Part shown: in pieces, positions 34,932-44,689 of the stretch
Layout of the letters: each line of letters starts with the position of its first letter
Numbering within the stretch: position 1 is the stretch's first letter
Origin: Paenibacillus oryzae
GTDB taxonomy: Bacteria; Bacillota; Bacilli; Paenibacillales; Paenibacillaceae
NCBI RefSeq assembly: GCF_001675045.1
Contig: NZ_LYPA01000075.1
Location: 75,219 to 139,218, forward strand
DNA: 64,000 bases
Direction of reading: 5' to 3'
Notes under the pieces: generated by a model
Database searches by the model: none
Told to the model about the DNA's origin: nothing
The model's input: only the letters and a program-made list of their open reading frames with translations
Made by a program: the position numbers and the translations under genes

Positions 34932-35375
34932 CTATTGCAGAAATTGCTGTACAGCTTTATTTACTAGTTTACCGTCAGCGCGTCCTTTAGTTTTAGGCAT
35001 AAGGGCACTCATAACTTTCCCCATTTCCGCTTTGGAAGAGGCACCGAGTTCTTGGATGGTCTGCCTTACTATCTCTTGAATCTCTTCTTCAGTGAGCTGT
35101 TCGGGAAGGTATTGACTAATAATTTCAATTTCTGCAGCCACACCCGACGCTAGGTCGTCACGGCCGGCATTTTTAAATTCTTGGAGGGAATCTTTACGTA
35201 TTTTGACTTCCCGACTTAATATATCAAGCACTTCATTATCGTCCAACGGACGCTTAAGGTCGATTTCCAAGTTTTTAACCGACGCGCGCATCATTCGTAT
35301 GGTCGTTAGCTTGAACTTGTCCTGACTCTTCATGGCTTGCTTCATATCGTCGGTCAATCGATCGCTCAGGTTCAT
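34932..35375 (-). CDS. yqeY: GatB/YqeY domain protein
   Basis: 147-residue helical protein with homology to the tail of the GatB amidotransferase subunit; it probably binds tRNA. LTDDMKQAMKSQDKFKLTTIRMMRASVKNLEI and the C-terminal GKVMSALMPKTKGRADGKLVNKAVQQFL match the family. AGGAGG about 11 bases before the ATG overlaps the end of rpsU, so translation is close-coupled. Confidence 0.94.
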   Translation of the reverse strand: MNLSDRLTDDMKQAMKSQDKFKLTTIRMMRASVKNLEIDLKRPLDDNEVLDILSREVKIRKDSLQEFKNAGRDDLASGVAAEIEIISQYLPEQLTEEEIQEIVRQTIQELGASSKAEMGKVMSALMPKTKGRADGKLVNKAVQQFLQ

Positions 35376-35390
35376 TATGGAAGGATCCTC

Positions 35391-35564
35391 CTAAAACTTT
35401 CTCTTGCGCGCAGCCTCGGACTTTTTCTTCCGCTTTACGCTTGGCTTCTCATAATGCTTGCGTTTTTTCACCTCAGCCAAAACACCGTCTTTTGCGATGG
35501 AGCGTTTAAAGCGGCGAAGCGCAGCATCAATAGTTTCGTTTTTGCGAACTTTAGTTTCAGACAC
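35391..35564 (-). CDS. rpsU: 30S ribosomal protein S21
   Basis: 57-residue basic protein beginning SETKVRKNETIDAALRRFKR and ending in a Lys/Arg-rich tail, exactly the S21 pattern. The start is a GTG at 35564 with GGAGG 8 bases upstream; the open frame continues upstream without support. A clean sigma-A promoter is about 60 bases upstream. Confidence 0.97.
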   Translation of the reverse strand: MSETKVRKNETIDAALRRFKRSIAKDGVLAEVKKRKHYEKPSVKRKKKSEAARKRKF

Positions 35565-35623
35565 CAGTTTTCCCTCCCTCCGAAACAGACCGCCCAGAGC
35601 TTTAACACGGTTTATCACGCTTC

Positions 35624-35653
35624 ATTATACGGTAAAGTAATTCCCAATGTCAA
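35624..35653 (-). promoter_or_regulatory. Sigma-A promoter of rpsU
   Basis: Minus strand TTGACA (35648-35653), 18-base spacer, TATAAT (35624-35629): both hexamers are perfect. It lies just after the HIT gene on the same strand, before rpsU. Confidence 0.9.
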
Positions 35654-35658
35654 CTTAG

Positions 35659-36003
35659 TCAGTCTGCCAATAATGCGCCCAGCTTCTTGCCGCCAAGCAA
35701 ATGAATATGCAAATGGTAAACCACTTGACCGCCGTCCCTGTTTACATTGTTAACCAAACGATAACCATCCTCCGAAATTCCGCGTTCAGCGGCAATATGG
35801 CGGGCTGCCGCAAATAGCTCGGCAATCAGAGCGGCATCTTCCTTCCCCACATCATTCATCGTGGGGATATGTTTTTTGGGAATGATAAGTATATGTACGG
35901 GAGCGGCCGGCTGAATATCTTCAAAGGCAAGAACATGCTCATTTTCAAACACTTTTTTCGATGGAATGGAGCCTTCCACGATCTTGCAAAAAATGCAGTC
36001 CAT
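35659..36003 (-). CDS. HIT family nucleotide-binding hydrolase (HinT-like)
   Basis: 114-residue histidine triad protein; relatives hydrolyse AMP-lysine or AMP-NH2 type nucleotides. CIFCKIVEGSIPSKKVFENE opens the protein and the catalytic HIT motif HLHIHLLGG lies near the end. The ATG at 36003 has GGAGG 9 bases upstream; the TTG before it is too close. The rpsU promoter begins right after its stop. Confidence 0.95.
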   Translation of the reverse strand: MDCIFCKIVEGSIPSKKVFENEHVLAFEDIQPAAPVHILIIPKKHIPTMNDVGKEDAALIAELFAAARHIAAERGISEDGYRLVNNVNRDGGQVVYHLHIHLLGGKKLGALLAD

Positions 36004-36202
36004 TTTCTTCAACCTCCTATCCTTTCAGCTTAATCTATCATACCGAAAAATCGCGGCAGAGTCCAATTGTTGCACTGAATGGAAATTGGCAGCCCCTGCT
36101 CCCTGTGGAATGGTCGCCAAGCGCGGCCTTTGCCGTTCCCGGCATTAGCCGCTTTTAGCGAAAAACGCCGTTGCGACATCAATGCCGGGAACCTTACAGT
36201 CG

Positions 36203-36502
36203 TCAGAAGTAATAGGGCAGCAGCGAAAGGGCCAGCAAGCCGGCGAGCGGGAACGTTTGGCGGTAGAAGCGCCTGCGGGGATAATATCCATAACCATAAG
36301 GGTAGCCTCCAAACGGGATAAACGCTCTCGGATCGCCCTCCCCTTGGCCAAAAGGAACCGCTATGCACAAAACTTCATCGTCCACATGCTCCACAATGCC
36401 GTCAAAGCACATACCGTCAGCCGTTTGCACAAGCACATAACGATGCATGTGCTGCTGGCACATCTCCTTTTTGTCAGTTGCCGCAAATGCCTTGTTTTCC
36501 AT
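36203..36502 (-). CDS. Small protein with Sm-like start and aromatic/Arg tail
   Basis: 99 residues. The first part (YVLVQTADGMCFDGIVEHVDDEVLCIAVPF) resembles a short Sm/LSM-like beta sheet, the middle is a Gly/Tyr/Pro/Arg-rich stretch (GGYPYGYGYYPRRRFYRQ) and the end is a short hydrophobic helix. The second ATG (36502) has GGAGG at proper distance; an ATG 6 bases earlier is too close. The stretch between its stop and the HIT gene (36004-36202) holds no clear feature. Not recognised; possibly lineage-specific. Confidence 0.65.
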   Translation of the reverse strand: MENKAFAATDKKEMCQQHMHRYVLVQTADGMCFDGIVEHVDDEVLCIAVPFGQGEGDPRAFIPFGGYPYGYGYYPRRRFYRQTFPLAGLLALSLLPYYF

Positions 36503-36555
36503 AGTCATCAGCCTCCATTCACTCCATCTTATGCAGGAACGGGCTAAGGGCTACC

Positions 36556-37212
36556 TTATAAATCCGTAAGCTTCAGCGTCATGCCTTCGTTGAAAACAAG
36601 GAGCAATTCCTGCAGCTTGGCCGCGACAGGCAGCCATTCATGTCCTCCGGCAAGGCGGATCATGGAGAGACGGTCGCCTTTGACGGCAAAATTAAACTCG
36701 GACACCGCCTCCTTCAATTGCTGAATGGAGGCGGCGGCATCCTCCAGCTCCAACATTTCATCGGCTGTTAAAGCGCCGCTTCCGCCCGAGATATCCCCTA
36801 ATAGATTACGCAGCTTGCTCATGTGGTAGCTCACCGCTCCGGGACCATTGGACAAATTGCTTGGCTGCAGTTCCTGCGCGGCGCCCATCACATTAAAGAG
36901 GCTGGAGTAGAAGCTGCCTTCAACCGTCGACAAAGACGCAGCCATAAAACCTGCTGTCATTCGAACATCGCCCCGTGCTTCATCGCTCGCAGCCATCTCT
37001 TCAAGAGCCTCTCCCCAAATAGCCAGACCATCCCTGAGCCATTCCAGATTAGCTATAATCGTTTCACCTTGCTCAACCTTTTCGCCTTGACTGAAGCCCA
37101 TGTTTTTGGTCAACAGCAGAATATTTCCCATCAGACTCAAAACAAGGATAACCAGCGTAACGGCAAGCGCTTTGGATAGCCCTCCCTGCCCTGCCTTCTT
37201 CTGCTCCTTCAA
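36556..37212 (-). CDS. Single-pass membrane-anchored protein of unknown function
   Basis: 218 residues. A transmembrane helix near residues 15-35 (ALAVTLVILVLSLMGNILLLT) anchors a helical external or periplasm-side region rich in Leu, Ala and Glu. The start is a TTG at 37212 behind GGGGGAGG (7 bases); a longer frame starts at 37257 but lacks a ribosome site. It follows addA by 41 bases. No family recognised; coupling to addAB is unknown. Confidence 0.65.
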   Translation of the reverse strand: MKEQKKAGQGGLSKALAVTLVILVLSLMGNILLLTKNMGFSQGEKVEQGETIIANLEWLRDGLAIWGEALEEMAASDEARGDVRMTAGFMAASLSTVEGSFYSSLFNVMGAAQELQPSNLSNGPGAVSYHMSKLRNLLGDISGGSGALTADEMLELEDAAASIQQLKEAVSEFNFAVKGDRLSMIRLAGGHEWLPVAAKLQELLLVFNEGMTLKLTDL

Positions 37213-37253
37213 CGTATTTCCTCCCCCATTGCGTTTTCCCTGCTTCAACGAGT

Positions 37254-40200
37254 TCACTTCATTCGAACGTGTCTGCCGCCATCCAGAAAATAGACATAAA
37301 GCTCGTCAACTTCCCTTCCCAGCATCGCGGACACAGCCTCTCCGTAAAGCTCAAGCTGGAACCGGTGTCGTTCTGCGGCCTGCTCCCAGTTGCCTTGAGA
37401 TATCCGGTCGGTTTTGTAGTCAAGTAAAACGAGTCCCTTCTCATCCCTAAAAAGACAATCAATGACCCCTTGTATCATAACGGGTTCGTCGCTGCTCTCC
37501 GGCACTGTCTTTCCGTGCACCCGGCTGGCGGGAAGCATGCAGCTGAACGGCACCTCGCGCCTGATCCATTCCGCTGCCGCCATTCTCCGCCCCAGCTCCC
37601 CGTCAAAAAATGCGGCAACAGACCTTTTATCAATGCTGTCGGCTTGTTTTCTTGTCAAAAGCCGCCGCTGCACCATTTGCTCCAGCACATCGGCAACCGT
37701 GCGTTCGCCGTTATGACCCGTAAGGGGCATATGCTGCATAAGTAGGTGGCTCGCGGTGCCTTTTTCCGCCGCAGTCAGTTTTTTCTCCCCCATAAAAGCG
37801 GGTCTTCGCAGTCTTAACGAAAACGGTCCGGGAGTTGAATGTTCTTTTTCAAGACCGGTGACATCCAACGCTTCATCCCCAACGCTATATCCGTCGCTTG
37901 CCAATAGCTCTGCGTCATCCGGCTGCTCGTCAAGCAGTCTTTTCATTTCCGTAACCGAGGTTTTGGCTGCCAGCGAGGCTGTTTCCGCGTGGGGGTACGA
38001 CCAATCCAGGATGGCCTCCAGCTCCTTGTCCAGGCTGGCTTCCTCCAGCAGAGCCAAACCTGCGATCCCCTGGATTCGCTCCTCCCGAAGCTTGTTTTCC
38101 TCCGTGTCCTCCTCCAAGGCTGCCGCCGCAAAGCCCGTTAGAGCCGAAGCGGAAAGCGAGCCTGTTCGCCAATCCGGCAGCAATGGAGGCGATGCAATAG
38201 CGGCTGCTTCCTCCGGACTGGCCTGAGCCAGCAATTGCCGGGATGCCATCGGTCCAAGCCAGTCCATAAAGGAGCGTGCTGATGAAACCACATAGTCGTT
38301 CAGCGTACCGTCGCTTTGGAGCGCCGCCTGCCAGCCTTGCAGCTTTTTGGCCAGATCGGTAGCAGTGCCGACCAGAAACAGCTTCTCCTTCGGCCTCGTC
38401 AACGCAACGTACAAAATCCGCATTTCCTCGGCCAGCATTTCGCGGCGCAGCGCCCTTCGTATAGCAAGAAAAGGCAAGCTCGGGTAGCTGATTCTATCAT
38501 CCGGCTCTATAATGCGAGGACCAAAGCCAAGCTCCTTATGCTTGAGAAACGAGCTCCTCAAATCCTGCTGGTTAAACAGCTTGCCTAATCCCGCAACAAA
38601 AACAACGGGAAATTCCAGCCCTTTGCTTTTGTGAATCGACATGATTCGGACTACATTTTCCTGTTCGCCTAATGCGCGTGCTGTTCCTAAATCACCGCCA
38701 CTGTCCCGCATCCGCTCAATAAACCGCAGAAAACGGAACAAGCCCCGAAACGAAGTTGCCTCGTATTGCCGCGCGCGGTCGTGAAGCGCCCGCAGGTTTG
38801 CCTGGCGCTGAACGCCTCCCGGCAGTCCGCCTGCAAACTCGTAATACCCCGTCTCCCGATAGATTTTCCATAGCAGCTCCGCCAGCGCCCCGCCTCTGGC
38901 TTCCTCCCGCCAATCCTCCAGCTGATCCAGAAAACGCGACAATCTGCCCTTTATCCGCTCTTCCATTGCTTCATGCCCTGCTGCCTGCAAAACAGCTTCG
39001 TAATAAGGCAAGGCGGGAGACAAAATACGGATTTGCGCCAGCTCCTCCGCTGTAAAGCCGAACAACGGTGAACGCAGCACGGCCGCAAGCGGGATATCCT
39101 GATAAGGATTGTCTATAATGCGCAGCAACGAAAGCATCGTTACAATCTCCGTCGCTTCAAAATAACCGCTGCCCAGCTCCGCATACGCCGGAATGCCCAT
39201 GCTTTGCAGTTCTTCGATAATAATGGGAGCCCACTGTCTGGTTGCCCTAAGCAAAATGACCACATCCCGCCATTCCATAGGGCGATGTGCTTTTCGCTTG
39301 CTGTCGTAGACCATAAAGCCGCCTTCGTCCAGCCTTTTCATTTGGCTGGCAATCCAGCGGGCCTCCAGCTGCGCGACCTTCAAATCCTCCGCTGCTTCAG
39401 CTTCCACCGAGGCTTCAGCGGATTCGTCCAGACTTTCCGAGATATCCTCGCCTTCGGCGGCAGCGGCTTCGCCGCCTCGGTCCAAAATGCCAAACTCCAC
39501 GCGGCAGCTATCCGGGGGAGCTGGAGGGGGGTAAGCGGCTCCGGCCACCAGCTCGGCGCGGCTGTCGTAATCCATCTCCGCCACCTGCTCCCGCATAATG
39601 GCACGAAACACCGTATTTACGCCATCCACCACCTCATTGCGGCTGCGGAAATTACGGGCAAGGTCGATGCGCAGGCCATCGTCGTCAGCAACCGGCCTGT
39701 CTAATGATCCGGCGCTTTGGGCTTGTGAGCCGTCACTTGTTTGATACGATTTGTATTTTGCCAGAAAAAGATTAGGCTCCGCCAGCCGGAAGCGGTAGAT
39801 GCTCTGCTTGACATCGCCTACCATAAAGCGGTTGCCCGCTCCCTCTCTGGCAATAAGGCTTACAATCGCTTCCTGCACCATATTGGTGTCCTGGTATTCG
39901 TCCAGCAAAATCTCCTGGAAATGCTGCCTATATTCCAGAGCCGCAGATGAAGGGATCAGATTGCCGGGCTCCGAATTCTCATGACGCAAAATACGGAGGC
40001 AATAATGCTCCAGATCGCCAAAATCCAGCAAGCCTTTACGGCGCTTGGCCTCTTCATAGCGGCTGCCGAACTCAATAACGAGCTTCGCAAGCTCCTCCAT
40101 TAGCGGCGCAAGCTCCGCAAGCTCCTCCATAAACTGCTCCGGCGTCCGTCCAAAAAGCTCGTCTGCAAGCGAGGAAACCAGCTTTTTGGCATTGTCCCGC

Positions 40201-41141
40201 AATGCCTTGACTGCTTCCTGCAAAGCTTTGTCATAGCTGTCTCCGCGAAGCGGCTTCAGCTTGCCAAACGCCGCAGCGCGGAACCGTTCTCCCCAGCTTC
40301 TCCAAGGCAAAAATTTAACGGCCTCTTTCAGCCCCGCCACGAGCGAGCAGTCCTCCGCAAGCGTGTCCGCATATGGATCAGGGCCGCCAGGCTGCGCGCA
40401 CAAGCGCAGCGCCTCCTTCAGCTGGCCTTCGGCTCCGTCCAGAGCAAGCGCAATGTCGGCGTGAAGCCGTCCGACCCAAACGCCGGATTCCAATTGATCA
40501 ATCGTATTCGCGCCAAAGGCTTTGGCTGACTCTCTTAACCAATGATCGGGCCAGGGATGACTGCCGGCAAAGTCATAAAGCTGCTGAACAAGAGCATATA
40601 ACGGCTCATCTCCCCGTTCGCCGCCGTACCGCTCAGCAAGCCGCAAAAAAGCGCCGGAATCCCCATCCGTCCCGCTATATTTGTGCTCAAACAGCTCGTC
40701 CAGCACATCCAGCCGCAGCAGCTCGCTTTCCGTTTCATTGGCGATCCGAAAGCCGGGATCAAGCCCGATCATATGATAATAACGCCGGATGACATCCAGA
40801 CAAAAGGAATGCAGCGTTGTAATGGACGCCCGCCCCATTAATGCCAGCTGCCTGCGCAGATGTCCGTTATCCGGCTGGCGCTCCAGCTCCTTCTCCAGCG
40901 CCATGCTGATCCGCTCGCTCATTTCGGCGGCAGCCGCTTTTGTAAAGGTAGCCACAAGCAGCCTGTCCACATCCGCGCTGGACGATATGCGACGAATGAT
41001 GCGTTCAACCAGAACGGCGGTTTTGCCGGAGCCGGCAGCAGCGGCAACAAGCACATTCCTGCCCCCTGTAACGATGGCATCCCATTGGTCGTCGCTCCAC
41101 TGGCTTCCCTCCGGCTTAGGAGGGTTTGCGTTTTTATTCAT
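37254..41141 (-). CDS. addA: ATP-dependent helicase/nuclease subunit AddA
   Basis: 1295-residue helicase-nuclease for double-strand break processing, the Gram-positive RecBCD counterpart. Walker A NVLVAAAAGSGKTAVLVERI (about 28-47) opens the UvrD-like core; DEYQDTN (Walker B type) and VYVALTRPKEKL-like late motifs follow. The C-terminal nuclease has VIDCLFRDEKGLVLLDYKTDR with its acidic catalytic residues. Length fits. The ATG at 41141 has AAGGAG 9 bases upstream and lies 5 bases after the addB stop. An acidic insert (about 520-560) is lineage-specific. Confidence 0.97.
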   Translation of the reverse strand: MNKNANPPKPEGSQWSDDQWDAIVTGGRNVLVAAAAGSGKTAVLVERIIRRISSSADVDRLLVATFTKAAAAEMSERISMALEKELERQPDNGHLRRQLALMGRASITTLHSFCLDVIRRYYHMIGLDPGFRIANETESELLRLDVLDELFEHKYSGTDGDSGAFLRLAERYGGERGDEPLYALVQQLYDFAGSHPWPDHWLRESAKAFGANTIDQLESGVWVGRLHADIALALDGAEGQLKEALRLCAQPGGPDPYADTLAEDCSLVAGLKEAVKFLPWRSWGERFRAAAFGKLKPLRGDSYDKALQEAVKALRDNAKKLVSSLADELFGRTPEQFMEELAELAPLMEELAKLVIEFGSRYEEAKRRKGLLDFGDLEHYCLRILRHENSEPGNLIPSSAALEYRQHFQEILLDEYQDTNMVQEAIVSLIAREGAGNRFMVGDVKQSIYRFRLAEPNLFLAKYKSYQTSDGSQAQSAGSLDRPVADDDGLRIDLARNFRSRNEVVDGVNTVFRAIMREQVAEMDYDSRAELVAGAAYPPPAPPDSCRVEFGILDRGGEAAAAEGEDISESLDESAEASVEAEAAEDLKVAQLEARWIASQMKRLDEGGFMVYDSKRKAHRPMEWRDVVILLRATRQWAPIIIEELQSMGIPAYAELGSGYFEATEIVTMLSLLRIIDNPYQDIPLAAVLRSPLFGFTAEELAQIRILSPALPYYEAVLQAAGHEAMEERIKGRLSRFLDQLEDWREEARGGALAELLWKIYRETGYYEFAGGLPGGVQRQANLRALHDRARQYEATSFRGLFRFLRFIERMRDSGGDLGTARALGEQENVVRIMSIHKSKGLEFPVVFVAGLGKLFNQQDLRSSFLKHKELGFGPRIIEPDDRISYPSLPFLAIRRALRREMLAEEMRILYVALTRPKEKLFLVGTATDLAKKLQGWQAALQSDGTLNDYVVSSARSFMDWLGPMASRQLLAQASPEEAAAIASPPLLPDWRTGSLSASALTGFAAAALEEDTEENKLREERIQGIAGLALLEEASLDKELEAILDWSYPHAETASLAAKTSVTEMKRLLDEQPDDAELLASDGYSVGDEALDVTGLEKEHSTPGPFSLRLRRPAFMGEKKLTAAEKGTASHLLMQHMPLTGHNGERTVADVLEQMVQRRLLTRKQADSIDKRSVAAFFDGELGRRMAAAEWIRREVPFSCMLPASRVHGKTVPESSDEPVMIQGVIDCLFRDEKGLVLLDYKTDRISQGNWEQAAERHRFQLELYGEAVSAMLGREVDELYVYFLDGGRHVRMK

Positions 41142-41146
41142 ATTCG

Positions 41147-44100
41147 TCAGCTCCTTCCCAGCCTCTGCCAAACCTCATCCTTTGTCAGCTTGCCCAGCCT
41201 TCGATACTGATTGCCCTCGACTTGCTGGTCAAATTGGCAAACGGCCTTGTAGCGGCAAAATTGGCAAGGCGTTTTATCCCCTAGCCGGTAAGGCTCGATA
41301 GATACCTGCCCTTGCTGAATGCATTCTCCGATGTCGCCAATCATAGTGCGGACCGATTGCCGCAGCACGGGCCAGTCTTCTTGGCCGATAACAGAGGAGC
41401 TGCTATAAAAGCCGCCGTCCTTTTTCAGCGCAACGGGCAGCACCTCGGAATAACCGCTCTCCAGCTCACCGTCCATCAAGCGTACGATATCCGCATCCGC
41501 CGTGAGCAGTCCTCTCATCTTGTAGCGTCCCAAAAGCTTTTTTTGGGACTCCTGCCTGGTCAACCGGTTTGACATGGCCATGACGGGGTTATGAACGTGG
41601 AAATACAGCACCCCTGCGGGTGCGGCGGGACGGCCCAGCCACGACTCCGCATAGGTCAGCAGAACATCCAGATACGTCAGCATTTGCAGCGACAGGCCTT
41701 GCGCCACCTCTTCAAGGCGCAGCGATGTCTGGCTGGATTTGTAATCCATTACGCGAAGCAGCAGCCCATTCTCTGTCTCCGCAGCGTCAACCCTGTCGAT
41801 TCTCCCTATAACCTCCAAAGTGGAGCCGCCAGGGAGAGCAAGCTTCAAGGCCGGCAGCGTCCCGCCGGGTCCAAACCCGACCTCCGTACCGACGGGGTGG
41901 AATTCAGCCCTTCTGGCATGCTCGCCCAGTACAACGGCCGCCTGCGCTACGATTTCCTGCAGCTTGCGGGCGATAAACTGGAATCGGCCGCTGCTAAGCA
42001 GGATTTGAGATTGCAGCCGCGGCGCCAGCTCCTCCACCGTCTTGCGCGCCTCTGCCTTGATCTCGTCCTTCGACATTCGGCCCCACCCGCTGCTCAAGCC
42101 GTTTGCCAGCCTGCTCATGGCGGCGTGGAACAACTGCCCGACATCCGGCGCCTCCAGACGATACAGCTTGCGCTCGCGCAGCTTTAAGCCATGAATGGCA
42201 AAGTGCTGGAAGGGACAGGATACAAACCGTTCCATCCTAGAAACGCTGACGACCATATCGCGGCCGTACAGCTGTCGGGCCACCCCTTTAGGAAGCGGCG
42301 GCTCCTCATTGCTGTAAAGAAGCGAGCGCGACAGCAGCTCAAGCCTGCTTTGCCAATCGGGGCGGACGGCAAACCAGTTGTACAGCCCCCACCAAAACGG
42401 CGGCGGCTCCTGTCCGGTCTGGAGCCAGCGTCCCAGCACGGAGCCCAGATAAGTCAATGAACGCCCAGGCTGGACGATAAAGCTGACCTGCTCCGCCTCC
42501 GTCATGGACAAGGAAGGCTCGGATGCCCCTTCCCGAATGGGAATGCCCGGGAATAAAACAGAGACATGGCGGATCAGCTCGGAGGGCAGCAGACTTTTGC
42601 CCTCCTCGTCGGCCTGCGCATAGCTGATCCACAGATGCTTCGAAGGCGCAGCCAAAGCGTTGTAAATCATAAAGCGCTCGTCAAGCAGCCGCCTCTTGGC
42701 TCCGGGAGCAAGGCTCATGCCTCGTTCGGCCAGAATATCACGTTCGTTTTCCGTCAAAATGCCGTCTTCTTTCATACGCATCGGAATCATGCCGTCGTTT
42801 GCACCCAATATATATACCGCCTTCACTTCGCCGGAGCGAGTCCTGTCCAGGCTTCCGATCAGCACCTGGTCCAGGGCAGGCGGCACAGAGGCAAGCTTAA
42901 GGCTGTCGAGTCCGGCCTCCACCATTCCCGCGAACAATTCAGGCTCCGCCCGCTGGTCTCCAGCCAGCTCCGCCAGTTGATCCAGCAGGCTCATAATCCC
43001 GTCCCAGAGCTGACGGTGGGAGCGTGAACGGCGAACATCCCCCTTTTCCAGATCATTGCCTGCCCAAAGCTCCAGACGATCGGCGGCGTCCGTTTCATCC
43101 AGCAAGGCATACAAAGCCTCGCACATTTCCAGAATGGTGCCGCTCTCCTTCAACCGTTTGCCAAATTGCTCCAGAGGAGGGACAATAGCCCCGCGCGCAG
43201 CCATAACGATTTCAAATTCCGCTCTGGCCTTGTCGCTGACGGAGGATTCCATCTCGGATTCCTCATCCAGCGAAACAGCCGCCAGCGGCTTCCAGCTTGT
43301 CTCATTCAGCCATTTCCAGCCATCAATGCCACTCGCAAGACAATAATTTTCCAATTGATCGAACCATTCTCTGGGCAAGCTCCCGTCGATAGGGAACAGC
43401 ATTTCCGTTTTGACGCAGCGAAACACAGCGTCGTAATGCCAGCCATGCAGCACCGTTTCCAATGCCGAACGGATATATTCCACAAGGGGATGATGCAGCG
43501 CCTTTTCCTTGCGGTCCACAAAATACGGAATACCGTAATCCTGAAAAACCAGACTCATATAATCCGCATAGTCCTCCGCATTCCGAACCAGCACGGCCAT
43601 CTCCCGCCAGCGAAGAGCATCCTCGCGCGCCCGGCGGAGCATATCGCGAGCAATTGTTTCCACCTCGGCCCTCCGGCCTGGAAGCGCGTGAAGTGATATG
43701 CCGCATCGGTGATCGAGATGCTCGAAAACCCTTTTGTCAGCCGTAAGCATGGGGATGCGGCTGCCATAATGCCGTTCAAGATGACGCAGCATAGCATTGC
43801 TTCTGAAACGGGGCGAATTCTCCCCTCCCAGCTCAAGCGCCGGCAGCACCTCTGCGCCGCAGGCTTCGGCAAGCTCCAGCAAAGCGGCGCAGGTTTCGGC
43901 AGCGGGGTGGAACAAATCCAGCTCATGAGGGCGCTCTCCGGCCTGATACAGCTTATCCAGCGTCAATGAAACGGTAACATCCGCATGTTCAATAAGCTTG
44001 CCAAGCACCGCGTATTCGCCCGGCGTAAAGCCATGAAAGCCGTCTACCCAAATTTGCGCACCCGACATGGATGGGGACTCCGCAAAGCCGCCCTCCAAAA

Positions 44101-44653
44101 AGGTTAAATAATCCTCCGCGTCAATGTATTTGCCGGATAGCTCGCCCTCCATGGCTTCATAAAGCAGCAAAAGATCATGCAGCTTGTTATCCAGCATCGG
44201 AGCGTTTCCCGCTTCGGCTTCCAGCATAACGTCCGGCGACTGGGGATCAATGCCATAGCGCTTCCATTCCGTCAGCAGCTCGGACAGCCGATCCATAAAG
44301 CCGGGCTGTCCGGCTCCTCCGCGAAAAAGCTTGAGCTCCGGGGATAGCTTGTGCACCAGCTTGTACAACAGCATATGCTTGCCTATATCCCCGATTGGCA
44401 CAAGCGCGGTGCCTCCGGTTTCCTGCATGACGCGAAACGCCAAACGCCGGAAGCTGAGCGCTTGCGCGCGCATGGTGCCGGCAAAGCCGCTTCCGTTAAG
44501 CATCGCGTATTCGCTCTGGAACGTGGCTTGCTCCGGTACAAGCAAAATGAGCGGAGGTCCGTCAGGACATCCGCTAACTTGTTCTCTTATTTCGGTCAGA
44601 CAGCGGAAGCTTTTTCCGCTGCCCGCCCTTCCGATGATCAACCGCAGCGACAT
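41147..44653 (-). CDS. addB: ATP-dependent nuclease subunit AddB
   Basis: 1168-residue partner of AddA. An N-terminal Walker A (GRAGSGKS, 8-15) and a C-terminal RecB-type nuclease domain (MDYKSSQ-like strand) are present. The four Cys of the family iron-sulfur cluster can be assigned: one in FVSCPFQHF and three in CQFCRYKAVCQF. The addB-addA order and 5-base gap indicate a joint transcript. The upstream rRNA methyltransferase-like gene ends 36 bases before addB. Confidence 0.97.
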   Translation of the reverse strand: MSLRLIIGRAGSGKSFRCLTEIREQVSGCPDGPPLILLVPEQATFQSEYAMLNGSGFAGTMRAQALSFRRLAFRVMQETGGTALVPIGDIGKHMLLYKLVHKLSPELKLFRGGAGQPGFMDRLSELLTEWKRYGIDPQSPDVMLEAEAGNAPMLDNKLHDLLLLYEAMEGELSGKYIDAEDYLTFLEGGFAESPSMSGAQIWVDGFHGFTPGEYAVLGKLIEHADVTVSLTLDKLYQAGERPHELDLFHPAAETCAALLELAEACGAEVLPALELGGENSPRFRSNAMLRHLERHYGSRIPMLTADKRVFEHLDHRCGISLHALPGRRAEVETIARDMLRRAREDALRWREMAVLVRNAEDYADYMSLVFQDYGIPYFVDRKEKALHHPLVEYIRSALETVLHGWHYDAVFRCVKTEMLFPIDGSLPREWFDQLENYCLASGIDGWKWLNETSWKPLAAVSLDEESEMESSVSDKARAEFEIVMAARGAIVPPLEQFGKRLKESGTILEMCEALYALLDETDAADRLELWAGNDLEKGDVRRSRSHRQLWDGIMSLLDQLAELAGDQRAEPELFAGMVEAGLDSLKLASVPPALDQVLIGSLDRTRSGEVKAVYILGANDGMIPMRMKEDGILTENERDILAERGMSLAPGAKRRLLDERFMIYNALAAPSKHLWISYAQADEEGKSLLPSELIRHVSVLFPGIPIREGASEPSLSMTEAEQVSFIVQPGRSLTYLGSVLGRWLQTGQEPPPFWWGLYNWFAVRPDWQSRLELLSRSLLYSNEEPPLPKGVARQLYGRDMVVSVSRMERFVSCPFQHFAIHGLKLRERKLYRLEAPDVGQLFHAAMSRLANGLSSGWGRMSKDEIKAEARKTVEELAPRLQSQILLSSGRFQFIARKLQEIVAQAAVVLGEHARRAEFHPVGTEVGFGPGGTLPALKLALPGGSTLEVIGRIDRVDAAETENGLLLRVMDYKSSQTSLRLEEVAQGLSLQMLTYLDVLLTYAESWLGRPAAPAGVLYFHVHNPVMAMSNRLTRQESQKKLLGRYKMRGLLTADADIVRLMDGELESGYSEVLPVALKKDGGFYSSSSVIGQEDWPVLRQSVRTMIGDIGECIQQGQVSIEPYRLGDKTPCQFCRYKAVCQFDQQVEGNQYRRLGKLTKDEVWQRLGRS

Positions 44654-44689
44654 AATAAATCTCCCCCCTGACGGTTACGCCTTTTCCGG